A stretch of 64,000 nt of DNA, from NCBI GenBank assembly GCA_026120035.1, contig JALRME010000022.1, positions 248,001 to 312,000 on the forward strand. The letters run 5' to 3'. The notes beneath the pieces were generated by a model. It had not been told where the DNA came from. It ran no database searches and was given only the letters and a program-made list of their open reading frames with translations. The stretch is from Coleophoma eucalyptorum (taxonomy: Eukaryota > Ascomycota > Leotiomycetes > Helotiales > Dermateaceae). Shown one piece after another: positions 44,549 to 58,314 of this stretch. The first letter of the stretch is position 1, and every line of letters starts with the position of its first letter. Both the position numbers and the translations under genes were made by a program.

Positions 44549-46195
44549 ATGTCTGAATTAATGCATCACCCGTCGAAATCGACGTTGACGCTCCAACAGC
44601 CCAGTCCTCGGCACAGTCAAGAAGCAACTCGCACAGCAATCCCCTCAAACGCGGATCCAGAGAAAGGAGGTTCCATCTCGAAGCCTTCGTCAGCTAGTGA
44701 TTGGGATGGTCCAGATGACTTGGAGAATCCTTTGAACTGGTCGAAATGGAAAAGGTTGTGGCACGTTGTGCCACCAGCTCTTGTCTCCTTCACAGCGTAA
44801 GTCCCTCAACATGAACACCAATACTAGGATCACTAACTTTTTATTCTGATAGCACATTCGCTTCGTCGGTTTACACCCCAGCATTCTCTGAGATCAAATC
44901 AGACTTCCATGTGGGAAGTACGGTAGCAATTCTTCCTTTGTCGCTGTATGTGCTCGCACTCGGTGCCGGACCGCTCCTTGCTGCACCCATCTCGGAAACA
45001 TATGGCCGTCATGTTGTCTACCTAATCTCGGCACCCTTAGGAGCCCTTTTCACATTGGGTGCTGGATTCTCCCAAAACATTGCCTCCCTATGTATCCTCC
45101 GTTTCTTCGCTGGTCTGATGTTTTCACCCGCATTAGCCATTGGCGCTGGTACGATTGCAGATGTAAATAAACCAGAACACAGGGCAACCCCTACCTCCAT
45201 TTATATTCTGATGCCATTCTTGGGTCCATCTCTTGGGTAAGCTCCTTCGCAGATTACTGTACAGACGAGTATTGACGATCGATAGACCAGTCATAGGCTC
45301 TTTTGTCAGCGTCCGTAAATCATGGCGCTGGACACAGTGGACTATAATATTCTTTGCTATTTTCAGCATGCTCACAGTCCTCACTGCGAAAGAAACCTAC
45401 AAGAAGACCATCTTGATTCGAAGAGCTAAACGACTTCATCTCCCTCCACCGCCATCACCGTTCCCAACCCGCGGTGCAAAGATCAAGTTTCTTGTTTCTG
45501 TAACTCTGATTCGTCCACTGCACATGCTTTTCACCGAGCCTATCGTCGGTTTCCTGTCACTCTACACCGCATTCAACTTCTCTGTACTCTTCTCCTTCTT
45601 CGCCGCCTTCCCCTATGTCTTCCGCGGCGTCTATAATTTCAGCACCATCCAATGCGGGCTTGTGTTCATCTCAATCGGCATTGGCTGCCTCCTTGCCGCC
45701 ACCACCACCGTTCTGTGTGACAAACTTTTCTATCAGCCTCAAGTAGTTCTCTCCCGTGCAGCAGGGAATAACGGCGTGGTGGCGCCCGAATACCGCCTCT
45801 ATCCAGCTATATTCGGCTCGGTAGGATTACCTTTGGGCCTTTTCTGGTTTGCATGGACAGCCAAGGCAGACGTCCACTGGATTTCACCCGTGCTTGCTGC
45901 AATTCCCTTTGCATGGGGTAATCTGGCGATCTTCATCGCGGCGGCAACCTACCTCGTCGATACTTATCAGGCACTCACTGGCGCTAGTGCGATGGCTGCG
46001 AATGGTCTGTTGAGATATACTTTTGGCGCCGTGTTTCCACTATTTACACTGCAGATGTACGCCGGGCTGGGCATCGGATGGGCTACAAGCTTGTTGGGCT
46101 TTGTGACTGTAGCTCTTATGCCTATTCCGTGGGTGTTCTTCAAATGGGGGCGAAGCATTCGTACGAGGAGCGCATATGATACTCTGAAAGCATAG
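44549..46195 (+). CDS. MFS transporter, DHA1 (drug:H+ antiporter, 12-helix) type
   Basis: This is a plasma-membrane proton antiporter of the family exporting drugs, toxins or polyamines; the substrate cannot be told. Three exons, 44549-44796, 44853-45236 and 45286-46195, give 513 residues. The cytoplasmic N-terminus ends in DDLENPLNWSKWKRLWHVV, a DHA1 signature. The first helix is completed across intron 1. The loop 2-3 motif is PISETYGRHVVYLIS, helix 4 has LRFFAGLMFSPALAIGAG, and the family motif C-like stretch is LMPFLGPSLGPVIGSFV, restored across intron 2. The central loop is KETYKKTILIRRAKRL. Twelve hydrophobic segments are consistent with the length. The ATG at 44549 is the first in frame. 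It lies next to the methyltransferase, so a functional pair is possible. Confidence 0.92.
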
Positions 46196-46722
46196 AAACT
46201 CTGTTCCAGCCAGAGATGAGAGGAGAGGGGGCGTGTATCTTGCCGTCTCCATCCGTAATTAGAAGTATATATCATTTTATGTATGTATTGTCTGCCCAAT
46301 GTTAAAACCAGGTGGACTAGCCACCTCGGGTATTGTATAGAATATTAAGCATTCTACACGGAATATGACTTATGACTATTTCCTTTGCTGTATGCTACGT
46401 TACCACTCTGGATCCCCCCGGGGAGGCTTATTTGAGAAGTTTTTCTACAAAAAAAGGTAGTTCACCTGCCCATCTCTATGTACCAGGTCTCGAAAAGTCC
46501 AACACAGTCAAACCACTGTGAACTCTCCTTGTCTTCTTTGTCTTTTCTCCTTATATCACTATCTCAATTGCTTCTCTATACAGCTACGACTTATTTCCTC
46601 TAACCATTACACAGCACAATACTTCTGAGCCTCGCACACATCACTGGAGAGAGGTAAGCCAAAGAGTATCTAAACCACCTCTCAGCCAACATCACAAAGG
46701 CCGTTCACTAACAAATTCCAGA

Positions 46723-47001
46723 ATGAACTTTAGACGGTTCCCAGGGCCTTCCACGCCATTCAACTCAGAGCCTTTACCATCTGGATATATAACAATACAT
46801 ACATACAGTCGTGCAACCTTTTATGTCCAGTCATCTGCCCATCCCAGCCCGAATCCTGTGCAGCAGTGCCATGCTACCCCAAGGTAAGACACACCAACTC
46901 TCAGAGCGGCAGCAGACGTATGTCTGTCGTCTAGGCATCGAATTATTAAAAAGATCGAAGACTATCCTCTAGAAGTTGGAGCAGACAGGCAGGCAGGGTA
47001 G
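46723..47001 (+). CDS. candidate small spliced gene (weak)
   Basis: Just downstream of the MFS gene, a CT-rich leader is followed by a good intron at 46654-46721 (GTAAGC, branch CACTAAC at 46706-46712, CCAG). An ATG comes one base after the acceptor. It opens a frame beginning MNFRRFPGPSTPFNSEPL. Unspliced, it stops after 54 codons. If a second intron (46884-46934, GTAAGA...CTAG) is removed, it extends to 75 residues. The stretch EPLPSGY resembles the start of a WW domain, but the rest does not fit well. It could equally be an untranslated transcript. I do not recognise a family. Confidence 0.2.
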
Positions 47002-50000
47002 TTTCTCGACGGTGCTGAAGGCAATTTTGCGAACCAGAGGCTGGGTTTCTCAACTCTTGGTTTCCACTAGCAATCAAGCACTCAGATCCGTCGTGATTTA
47101 AGAAAGTATCTAGTAAGTCCCAAGCCTCTGCGGTGAGCGAGGAGTATAGGAGGCAAGTCAAGCAAGGTAATCAGTATATTTAGAAAAGATTTTTCTTTAT
47201 TTTTCATGCGAGCACCGGGGGGGAGGGTTCTTTGTTTTTCTGTTGTACATGCGATCATCATCTTTTCTTGTCTTTTTCTTTTCCAAGTTTTTTTTTTTTC
47301 AACACTTTTTTCTTTTTAAAACAAAACAAAACGAAAACAATTGCGTGTCTCGTTGGGATGAGTCACTGTAGCACAAGGATAGAAGAGACGGAGAAGTCTT
47401 AGATGGAAAAAGTCGCTATCTACTTCAGCTCGATTGTAGGGGACCAAGCTGGGGAGTGTGTAAGACGCCCTTTCTGTTCGGTGTTTTGGGCGTACAGTGT
47501 TTTTCCTTTTTTAAAAACATCAAAAACTTATCTCCAACTACTTCGATATGACGACTTTGCAACGCTTGTTTAAGTCGTCGAACCACCATATAGTAGGAGA
47601 AATGTGCCTGCAAGAATTATAAAGTTGACAGTAAGAAGGCAGGTAAGGTAGTAAGTGCCTAACTGCGAAACGACGCAGTAACCAAGAGTGGGAATTCCAT
47701 GGTTTGGCGGTCATGCTAAGACATCCATGCAGTTGCAAAAATTTCTATCGAAGAAGTGCTTTGGTAGCGAAGGTAATAAGTTCTTCTAGATACATACTAA
47801 TGCATTACAGGTTTTACGATGATCTGGTTTTACTAAGAGGTGTTTTATTTGCCTTGAGCACCTTCTAAACACATCGCTTATTTAATAGCTATGGGAAGAA
47901 GAAAATAGAGAGCGATATGACTACGACCACCAACCCTTTACCCAATAGCTGTGATAACGCTACTAGAGATCTGTGAAGACAGAGGGAAGACGGGCTAGAT
48001 GCCAGTAGCGGAATAACTTGTCTTCGTCCACCTTCCCTACCTTCTATGCTTTAGGAAAGAAAGTAGGAAAATCTAGCCATTACCAATGCTGATCAGATCA
48101 AAGCCAAACAAAATAAAAAAAATAGATCACATACGTTCGGGTCAGAATAAGACCGAGGAGGCTTGCCTCTAAACCAGACCAGAGTTAGCAGCGCACGCCA
48201 CGCACACCCCGTTCTGCCGTAGAGACCAAGCGCCATCCCGTCAATCCTTCCAAGTTCTAGGAACGCCATCCAAACCCAAACCCAAACCCAATACCCAAGG
48301 CCACCAACCTTGTTTTTGATAGTCTTTTAGCCACCGGCTAGAGAAAGTAAGAGTGAGGAAGAAAGTGAGGGAAACCACAATAGGAAAGAAAAAGCAAAGT
48401 GGCAAGATGACTTATAAGAAAATGCCATTGACCTCATCCCTGAAATTCCCTTGGAACGAAGGACTATCAAAACACATATCCCGCGACCATGATGGAATGC
48501 ATATGTTGGGGATAGTGTATGCCACCAAAAGCCGTGCCGTGCGGGCTTGCTTGCCTTGCGCGTGGCCGCCCCTTTTCCCACTCGCGAGGAGAGATGGCGG
48601 AGCCACGTTCCTTTTCCCGGCAGCTAGCCAGCACGTCAAGCAGCTTTCGTTCAATAGATGGGTAAGATTCGGGTTGGAATCCACCAGCCATCCGTCATTT
48701 GTAGCACGAACTGCGGTCCCGCTGTAGGCAAGCTTCATCTCGTGCGTGAGTAGCAGATTTGCATATATGCATTGTCCTGTGCCACTAGTCAGAATCACTA
48801 CGGTACGCTTGCACACTCCTATCACTATCTGCCGTGGGGTTTTGCGGGACACCCCGACACTAGCTAAGCTCACGAATGTATAGACCCTCTAAGAAGATGG
48901 TGCCTTTCCTCCTCCCCCACACGCCTGGGAGACGAATACGACATCAGGGAAATACGGTACTGTCTCCTGGGCACAACCACAGGTATGCTGGCAAGTCCTA
49001 AGCATTTTCGACTTATCTTATCCTCGATGAGTAATGTAGTGTGGGATATTGAAGTCCGTCAAATCTAATGGTCGAAGGCATGGAGAAGGGAAAAAACAGA
49101 AGGCACAGAAGAACCAGATCTCTCGTCTAAACTGTGCGGGAAGTGACCTCAAAAGCGGTAGTGAGCTAAATGCTTTCCACTCCTCGCTGGAGAGCTTGGC
49201 AATTCCAACTTTCTCCAGATTTTTCCTCGAGCCCGTGCCCGTCTGCGTTCATAGCTAATGTGCTGTAGGTGCGCAGGAGGCTGCAAGGAGAGTAGAGGTT
49301 GTCGAGAGGACAAAATTTTAGATCTTTTGAAACTTACGATTCGATCGATGATCGGGATGTGCTATTTTGTAGATCGCACCTCTCGTGTCATGGCAAGGAA
49401 GTAAAAACAAAAAGATATATTCAAGCATAAAAACACACGGGAGGGTGCTGCTTAGTCTAGGCAGATTTCTATCGCGCGGATTCTGGAGTCCAAAACTAAG
49501 AAGGACATTTCGTCTCCTCGCCTTGCTGGCGGGATTTCATATGCCTGGTGCGTCAGGCAAGTTTACTAACTCGACGAGTACCTGAAATGCACTGAAGGAA
49601 AAGCTGAAGCTGTGGAATGATTTGATAAAGCTAAATAACCACAGGCCTTTATTTCAAGAGCTGTCAGCAGCCTAATAAAAATAAAAGACCTGTCTCCTTT
49701 CGCTTCTGAAATAAACAAACGAAAAAAGATATGGTAATGGGTAGAAGAGGCGACTGTCATCTGAAACATTGCACGCGAGCCGTGTCTAGTGCTGCAGTGA
49801 GATCCAGCAGATGATAAAAGAAGAGGATTAGGGAGAAACGAAACGCTGCCATACCCATGAGAAAAGAAAGAACTGATCAAAAAAATCATCCCCGAAAAGA
49901 AAGCGGAAAAAGGGTGAGAGCTCCATGGTTTTCATTTATGCTCTGCGGTCTGTAGTATACGAAGTAAAGCCGATAGCAACCAGATGTGAAGGAGTAGATC

Positions 50001-53000
50001 CCATTTCCATGTCTCAGCGATGGCAAAACCCGAGCCGAGAGACCAGGCCAAACAAACCTTCGTTGATGTTTTGCTTGTCCTTACTGCTCGTGTTCTCTCT
50101 CAGGGCGTCTCTCATGCCGTAAGTGTGGACATGATCATCATGACTCCGACAATAAGCCACGGCTACCCCAAAAACTTTCATTTGAAGAGCGTTCCAGACC
50201 GCGAGCGGTGAGGATTTCGCTCAAACATGCAATGTTGGAGATTCGAAAGCATTTTCCGGTATTGTTGAGCCCGTCTAAAACCGCCATGTCCACAAGCTTC
50301 AGTAGAATAGTTATAGAGGATACATTGAAAACCACGCACTGTTCATCGATTGCCGACGAAAACCCGCGAGTCCATTACTAAGCCTGGATAGTATTGAGCG
50401 ATATTCCCGACGATTGAAACCCTGAGTCGATATGGATAGACCAAGCTTTGTAGTACGTATGGTCCTCGAACATCACGATATGATTTGTATTAGATCCCTA
50501 CGAATGGAGGGAGAGTAGCTGCCCAAAGGACGCATCACTCTCCACCCCTACCAACCGCTCGACCCGGAGATCCATCTATCCATTCATCCACACGGCCGAC
50601 CATGATTTCACCATGCCATCATCCATGCCGGTGGAAAATCCCCAACCTTTCGCTTTCGTCAATCGGTCCCATGTAGCACATAAGTGAGTGGGGGGAAGGG
50701 GGAGAGACACAATAAGAAAACAATAATCCCGAAACCTGTGCCCATATTCAAGCCTCTGCCGCTGGATGTGCAAGTAATAGCTCCAAGCAAGAGAAACCCT
50801 CCGGAGGATCTCCTGTTCAATTTAGGAGGGGCTGCAAGTCCTTTTTTTGTTCTGTTATTTTCTTTTTGGATGTTTTTTTAACGGAGGATTGGAGGTGAAA
50901 TCCACGTTGAAGATCTTTCCATCGTGATTTTGGGAGACAGGAGATCCAATACAAAGGCCAAGGATTGATTGGAGGCCTTGGCTCTTAGCTCTCTTAAGAT
51001 CTCCTCATATTGGCGATGGGAAATTTGGAATTTGTAGGGGGGTCAGCGTAGAGCCTGACTTGAACTCCATTACGCCACGGTCCACTGATAGACATCTTAA
51101 TTTCCTTCAGAAATACCATACCTTGTTCTGTATTATAGTGCCGATCTTTGTGATCGTAGAGATGTTGATCTGCTCTTGATCTTGGTGGTTGTAGGATTGT
51201 GTCAATAGAGGTTACAAATCAACGATTCTGTCTCATGCTCACGAGAGGATTGGGTAAGCAACACATTGCATTACATTTTGGGTGCCAATGAGCTCATAAG
51301 TGACAGCTCTCCCCCGACCGTCCGTAAATTTGGGCTTTGACCATTTTGATACAGAAATATGCTCTTCACGGTGTCAGATGCAAAGCATAGCTCCGGTACA
51401 TGCTTGCCATCCTTGTGTTGTTCCCGTTCAGAACCGTGCACAATAGAATTGTGCTGTCGGACTTTGGCAGCAAATTAGGGTATGCGACGATAGGCCCAGC
51501 TAAGCGGCGCATAAAGGATCTTCATCGTTTGACAGCCTTGACAGGAAACGGTTTTGCTCCACTGAATAGCCTCGACTTGAATACGTACAGCAGGTGGCTC
51601 CGAGATCCATTTTTGCGGTCTGACATACCTCCTGTACAGATCATCTCGTCAACTCCGGCGGCAGTTCCCATGATCATCATTTGCTTGTGTGATGGACCAG
51701 CCTCGGACATCGAGCTTTCTTGGGCTTGGGAAGATTTCAGAGAAATAATGATAGGCGGCTATCTGTCTCCGTTGCAGAGTCGTATTACGACCCCATCCTG
51801 CCGTTCCCCGGCGCAGCGAAAACTGGAACAGACAGGGCAGGTTGGCTCTTAAGACTCGTCAGAAACTTTATAACAAAGTAAGGCTACAAGCTGAGTATCA
51901 ATCTCGTGGCAGTGCTCCATAGGATTATGTGACACACCCAGCCCGATTGCAGCCTGTTTATTCGTCTGGTTGCGATCATGCTGTGGTTGTGGGATGCGGT
52001 AGTGTACCACACAGCGATCTGCTACTCAGAAAAAGACCCTCTAAGATGCAGTAGGGCCTGAAGCAGGATGTCGATTGAGCGGCTTCCGATGCCACTCGCG
52101 CGCTGTCCCGACTGTAGGGTTCCGCTAAGATGGTCGGAAATCTCACCCAGGATCTTGTGACGCCGAGGGAGAAGTGCTTTCAACCCTCCCCGTTGCACGT
52201 TGCTGATTTGTTGAGCAAGATCTTCATCACGTCGGTGACAGCACAGGGAACAAGGGGTGATCATGCAGATGATCGCTGTTCTCTACTGCCTCATCCGGTC
52301 CGCGCAGAAACTCCAATCAGAATCTGGGGCGGCTGGATAATGACCCACTCATTCAAAGGAACGGTGAAGGGCGGAGAGAAGTCCAAATGATCAAGGTTCT
52401 TTCAATTTCAACTCTGGTCATTTCTGCTGAGAGATTTCTCTTTCTTTGCTGGACTAGGGTCAACAATCATTCGCCAGACTCAGAAGTAACCTCCGAAGGG
52501 CTGCCTGCAGCATCTGACACTTAAGTTGGTAAGGAGAAGAACAATTTTGGAAGCGCCTCGATCACAACTATAGCAAAACCGAATGAAGATCGCGGCCCGC
52601 TTTGCACGGCTTTCCTGTACTGTACCAATCTTCGAAGCCACTGCAATGCAATGCACTGAAGAGCGACTCCGCAGTGTCGTGTGAGATTGCCTTGGGAAGC
52701 GAGTGCGAACCAATAAGTCAAAGCTTCGGAAGCTGAACAGGAATTATGTAGTGCTCGTGAAAAGCCAGGCAGATCCAGCTAGCCCAGGGCCCGCCCAAAG
52801 CCTTACAGAGATGACCTTGAGCCTTAGCAGAAGCTAGCCAGTCACTGTACGACGACATAGTGACGAGGTTTCGAATCCACGCTCATATGATCATAACAGT
52901 GCTCTGTTATAGCAAGCAGCACAAAGGCCAAAACAGGGAGAGAAACTCAATCGAAACAGATCTGATGGTCTATACTCTCCGCCCCGAGCCTAACCTCCCC

Positions 53001-56000
53001 TCCAGATCTGGGCCCGCCTGGATGAAACAAATGCGCCCTCGGCCATTTCTCTCATCCTGGTCAAATGCCTAGAGTTGGGCATGGGCAAGTAGTCAGCCTG
53101 TGGAATGCGGCCATGGCTTTGCGACACGTGGTTGACATCTCGACCTCGAGCGACAGCGGCTGGGCGGCCTGATCCTTTATTGTGGTATGGCCCCTTGTTG
53201 CAGTGCGCGGAAGATGTATTGGACGTATGGCGTGGACGTGACGGCAGCTGAATACATAAGAATGCGACCGCGCAGTACTCCGGGGGATGCTACAACCTCT
53301 CAGCTTCATCATGACTCGTCCGAGATCTAGATGTTTGGGTTATCGAATCGCCGATCCTGCAATGGAACATAACTACTGTCGAAATGGGAGGTGTGCCCCC
53401 TCGCAGGGGCACTGTGCATATCTCTTTTCTCGATACGGAATCTGGTCCGATACGAAAAAGGGCAGGCACAGAAAATGACATGTTTTTGCGACCTGATCTC
53501 AGGTTTCCTTCGCCCTAAAAGGCTTGATGGATCGCAACATCGCAACTTTGGCATGATGACTGCTGCGATGAACCCAGTGGTGATTGCAAGCCTAAGAGAT
53601 GAACGCATCGTGGGTGCTGGTCCGTGTATGTTAATGAAAACCGTTGCAGTGAGCGCGCAAGGTAAATCCATGGCTGATCGCGTGGCGAAATGTGGGCACT
53701 TGCACGCCTCTTATGACTATCAGATTTCAAGTTTCAAGCACAAGGTGGTCAAATCTTACATATCAAATTTTTGCAATTACTTGTCCTTGTACATATAATA
53801 CTGCACAACACCATACTATTGTACAGACAGGTGCATGGCTCTATTGAATGCAGGCCTGTAGTGGGGTTATTCTATTTCTGAATCTTTGTTTCTTTCCTGG
53901 ATTCAATAGTATCCTGCTTTTATCACTCAGATATCGCAGGTTACTGAAAAGACATCAAAATTTGTGATATACACATAGGTAGCGACTGGCTGTATTAACT
54001 TGGCACCCGTTGATGACATCTTGACGCATCTGGTGTCTTGAACTTGTCATATGCGCCGATCCTGCAAACCGCCTTGGGAAGACATCCGAAAGGATTGCAG
54101 CTGCACGTTGAGCATTCTGCTTACGCGTGGCTTGGCATCCGCTGATTCTGTCACCATCAATAATGTTGGATTTATTCTTCATCGCCTATTGAACGTGTCG
54201 GGATCGAAGTTTTTCAATATTCGGCGTTCGAAGCCCTGGAGCTGGCTAGGTGACCAGTTTTTGATGCTACAGTAACAATTACGTTTTTGAGAGCACGAGC
54301 TACGGTATGGTTCGTGGAACATCGTCCACTTCGGTCCCGTACATCTTTTGGGATTATTAGGTGGAAACTAAAGCCCAGAGAGTATCTAGATGTGGACAAA
54401 TGATCTGATCCGAGTGAACTTTGCTGTTTGCTGCCTGCTTCCGTGAGCTCGACCCATGAGACTAGCCCTCCGGACAGGCAAGGACTCGATGGGTAAATCG
54501 TGGCTAGTAATGTGCCTTTAACAGTTCCTATGGACCTCCATCGAAATAATCCTACTTTGTCTTTGTGGCGTGGCTCTTGGGAAGAGTAATGAAGGACTTT
54601 TCCATCTCCCCGAAGTGAGCACCCGCTGATCATAACTAAATAGGAAATTGCAATCTGTAACGAGTAATCCACACGGAGTAGATCTTCCCGAACGGATCAA
54701 CCGAAAGAACAGATCCTAGCCAGCCAATGCACACCCATCTCTTGCCTGCTATATTTTGTATCTGCTCAAATGTTAAGGGTGCTGTGAAGGATGCCAGAAA
54801 GAAATGATCTGCATGTTGATCGGATGATGTGTCGCTGGTTTTCAAAGATTCGATGGATTTCAGGGATACCGATACTCTATGGGACTCCATTTTGAACGGT
54901 GATCCTACTAGATGAGTGAGAAGCACATCACGGTGCCTGACAAGCTCCAACGAGAACCCACCGAGATAGTGTCGTATTCGGAGATCCGGTCCGTACGGAA
55001 AACCAATTGTCACACAATTTTGCGTTGTAAAATCTTCCCATCATCGTCTTTCATATTACTGCAGTGCAGTGTGTACGAAGCTAAGCTTGATCTTCGACAT
55101 TAACTCATTTTTGGCCACGAGAAATGCACATTGTTACGCGTTGTAAGCACGATATAGAGATAGACATGTCGTGTAGCCTTGTATAAATTGTCCAAGAAGA
55201 ACCCTGAGAAGATTATGACCTCTCCGGCTGATGTTTTGACCACGCTGTGACCCCCCGTGGGCTTTGCAAATCACGAGCTTTAGAACGGCCGGGCCGATGG
55301 CTAGGAGCGGAAATATAGCGTCTTTCTGCCTCCTGACTATGTCTAAGGGGCTGCCTTCCTGTTTTGAGGGTAAATTTCGTCTTTGTAGAAGTATTGCATG
55401 ATGCCCAAGTCTTTGGTAATGGCATATGATAGGCAAGACTCTATAAGGAGGTGTGGTAATAACAGCAACCCTCTGTGCAAGATGTTATAGGACCTAGAGA
55501 GGGACGATAGGTGCTTCGAAACCCGCCGTACCGTAAGAAAGTGAACAGCTGTTCCAGCGTTAGAATCACGGAGATCCTCGAAAGGGTAGGTGTGTTCAGT
55601 GCATAAAATATAAGGAGTGATAGTACAAGGCTTTGAATATTTCGTCTCCAATAAACCGAAGACAGGTAGGTATTATACCATAAATTATGGCACAGGGGCG
55701 GAGACATGTAAAGTAGTGGCTTTGAAGCCCACAAGTATGGTTGTACTTTCATGCAGCTGGTCGTAAGTGGATAACAGTGGTTGTTTTCAGGTTATAGGAG
55801 CCCAAGAAACACGAGATGGAAAGAAAAGAAAAGAAAGATCATGTCCCGAGGGATTGGTTGTGGCCGAGAAATGAGGTGCACTGCATCCATCTGTGCACAA
55901 TAGCCAATACTTAGAAACGGTGCGGTGCAGTTTTTACAAAGCCAGGTGGACAGTACAGAGTGAATTGGCGACGCAGAGAGCCCCTTGATAATAATGATGG

Positions 56001-58271
56001 AAGTTCACAGGCGCCCAGTGATTCATAGATATTTTGATAGTCAGCCAAGAACTCCCGAAGAACATTTTCGCGTTGTTGGTTGGGAATGATAGCCGGGACA
56101 AATATCGCTGTGATCGCTGGAGTAGAGTGAAACGATGCTAGAAGTGGAAATAACTCCCTCTGCATGCCTGTCAAGCCTGATCGACTCGAATCTCACTCGT
56201 AGCCCACACAGTGAAAATCTGGCGCAAGAACCATCAAAACATGGGTTGGCCTCCTCGTTCCATGGCCACAGGGGTCCTTGTCATGATGTTTCTCGGCCAC
56301 GATCTCCACTTTCCATCTGCGACAGCTGATGAACCAGTGTTTTGCCATGCCTTACCCTGTACAGTATCTCCTGTCACTCTCCGCCCTTGGTGTTGCATCT
56401 CGATTGACGGCGGTCGATAAACCCATGCTCTCCATTGGAATCTTAACGGACTAATGAGGCCATCAGCTCAACGGTCGCAAAGACTGGACTAACGCCAATC
56501 AGCCACCCTGACCACCCACCAAAGACCTGGCTGTGATGCTGCACTGCACCACGCTGAATCGTACTGCATAGAACTGCGCTGCGCTGCGATGCGTTGTGAA
56601 TCCTTTCAACAACAAGCGTTGTGAGGTCTCTTTAGCTGGTAAACCTCCCAGTTGTGTAATGGAATAGATTTGGTCGGAAACGATATAAAACTATGATGAA
56701 CTCTGTCGGTGGACTTAAGCTGGAAGACGCCTAGCCTTCCCGACTACAGCTTCCTTTACCATAGTTGGGCTTGTGGCCAATGCATGGATCTGGTTGTAGT
56801 GCAGAGTGCATGGGGTATGGCATGGACATGAATCTGCATCGGATCTAAGTTGAGCTGGCGGGCTTGAAGCTGGTGGTGTGGTGTGCATGGCTTCCTTTGC
56901 CTGCTGACCTTACCACATCTTGCCTAAGGTACGGTACGCAGTGCCTTTACTATAGGCCTTCTCCTGTCTCTTGCCATGCTCACGCTCGTCCATAACCCAT
57001 GCTGGCTGCCTCAAGCCTTTCCGCTCATACCCTCACACGCCTCCTACCACCCTTCTCGTTTACTGGCCGCTCTACTCCTCACTTGTCACTACTCGTCATG
57101 ACTACTCTACACTATTGCTGCTACAAAGGCCGCACTCGTTGTGTTCTGTCGGTTCTGCCTGTTCGATATCTCTGGCGGCCGAATAGCCTTCCCATGTTGA
57201 GTATGCACTGGAGGGGAGTTGAGTTCTCAGACCTTGTCCGTCGGGACTTTGGGGAAGGTTGTTGCTGGCGCTTAGTCTTGCTGGGCCTGGCTGTGGCCGG
57301 GGTCGGTCGAAGCCGGCCGTCGAGACCTGTAATCGATGATCGATGGTGGTCATCAACGTGGCGGTAGAAGGTAAATGGAATGCTGTTTGGGGGCCTGTCA
57401 GTTCTTCGGTAGAAGGCCAAGTTGGGAATCGCAAAAGGCACACGAGATTAATACGGCAGTCGTGGCCCTAGTCCTCCGACCTTTGAGCACTCTTATGAAG
57501 TGGTACGGTCAATGACGACGATAATGGGCAAGGTACAGGCACAATTAAGAGGGGAGAGAGAGGGAGTGTCTCTGTGCGTACGTGCGTGCGAGTATGCGTG
57601 TGAATGAGTGAAGATGAGAGAGGTGAGGAAAAGTTGCAGGGGCTGAGATATGATGGCGGCCATGCAGCAAGAGAGCAGCCAGCATCTTGCAAGTTTGCGA
57701 TCCCACAATCGAAACTCTAACTTTGGCTCCGCGCGCTCTCCCGCTGTCCTTCCTGTGCCATTTTGGCTTTCCTCTTATTTGCTTTCGTGCATCCCTGTCC
57801 CTTTCTCCATCCTTATCCACATCCACGTCCACACACCCACGTCCATATTTCTAACCATGTCCCTGTCCCGCTCACCATCCGCATCCCTGCCCCTGCCCTA
57901 TCCTTGCTCCTGTTCGTCCGTATCCTTGTCCCTGTCTTCTGTGCTGCTCCTGCTCCCTTCCATCCATGTCCCTGGCTTCCTAGCTCCCATCTCTTTTCCA
58001 ACGCTGTGCTCTTCCTCTTTCTTCGCGACGGTACGGTGTGTGTCCTGTATCCTGCGCTTGCTATGGCCCGGTCCTATTGGCTGTGGGCATCTGGCATCTG
58101 GTGGTGTGCATGGAAAAGGAACTCATACGAGCTCGATCTTCGATGCATCTGCTGGCTCTGGATACGACTGACTGGCTACGGTATTATTGCTCGACCACCA
58201 ATTCTGCGCTGTACGGTGTCGTCCTAGTAGATGTGCGACCATTTCTCTTGCCTCCTGCCTTCTCTTCCTTT

Positions 58272-58314
58272 GCTTCGTGCTTCGTGCTTCGTGCTTCTTG
58301 CTTCTTGCTTCTTG
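58272..58314 (+). repeat. 7-bp tandem repeat
   Basis: Three copies of CTTCGTG are followed by three of the variant CTTCTTG, inside the CT-rich zone before nsdD. Confidence 0.75.

Noticed and set aside
48271..48290. Telomere-like AAACCC repeats
   Set aside because: Only three copies, of a unit different from the usual fungal TTAGGG type, in the middle of a region; treated as chance.
48412..48873. 153-codon minus-strand frame in the gene-free region, overlapping a 124-codon plus-strand frame
   Set aside because: Neither has recognisable motifs, a plausible promoter context or splice partners.
51400..51852. 150-codon plus-strand frame
   Set aside because: It has no domain or motif and sits isolated; not enough to call a gene, though a homology search would settle it.
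52860..52885. Possible tRNA T-arm (GGTTTCGAATCC)
   Set aside because: It has an extra base, and no matching acceptor stem or A-box sequence could be found around it.
57650..58227. Two overlapping plus-strand frames of 154-173 codons
   Set aside because: They are read from a CT-rich tract, giving runs of Ser, Pro, Leu and Cys. Low complexity explains the absence of stops.
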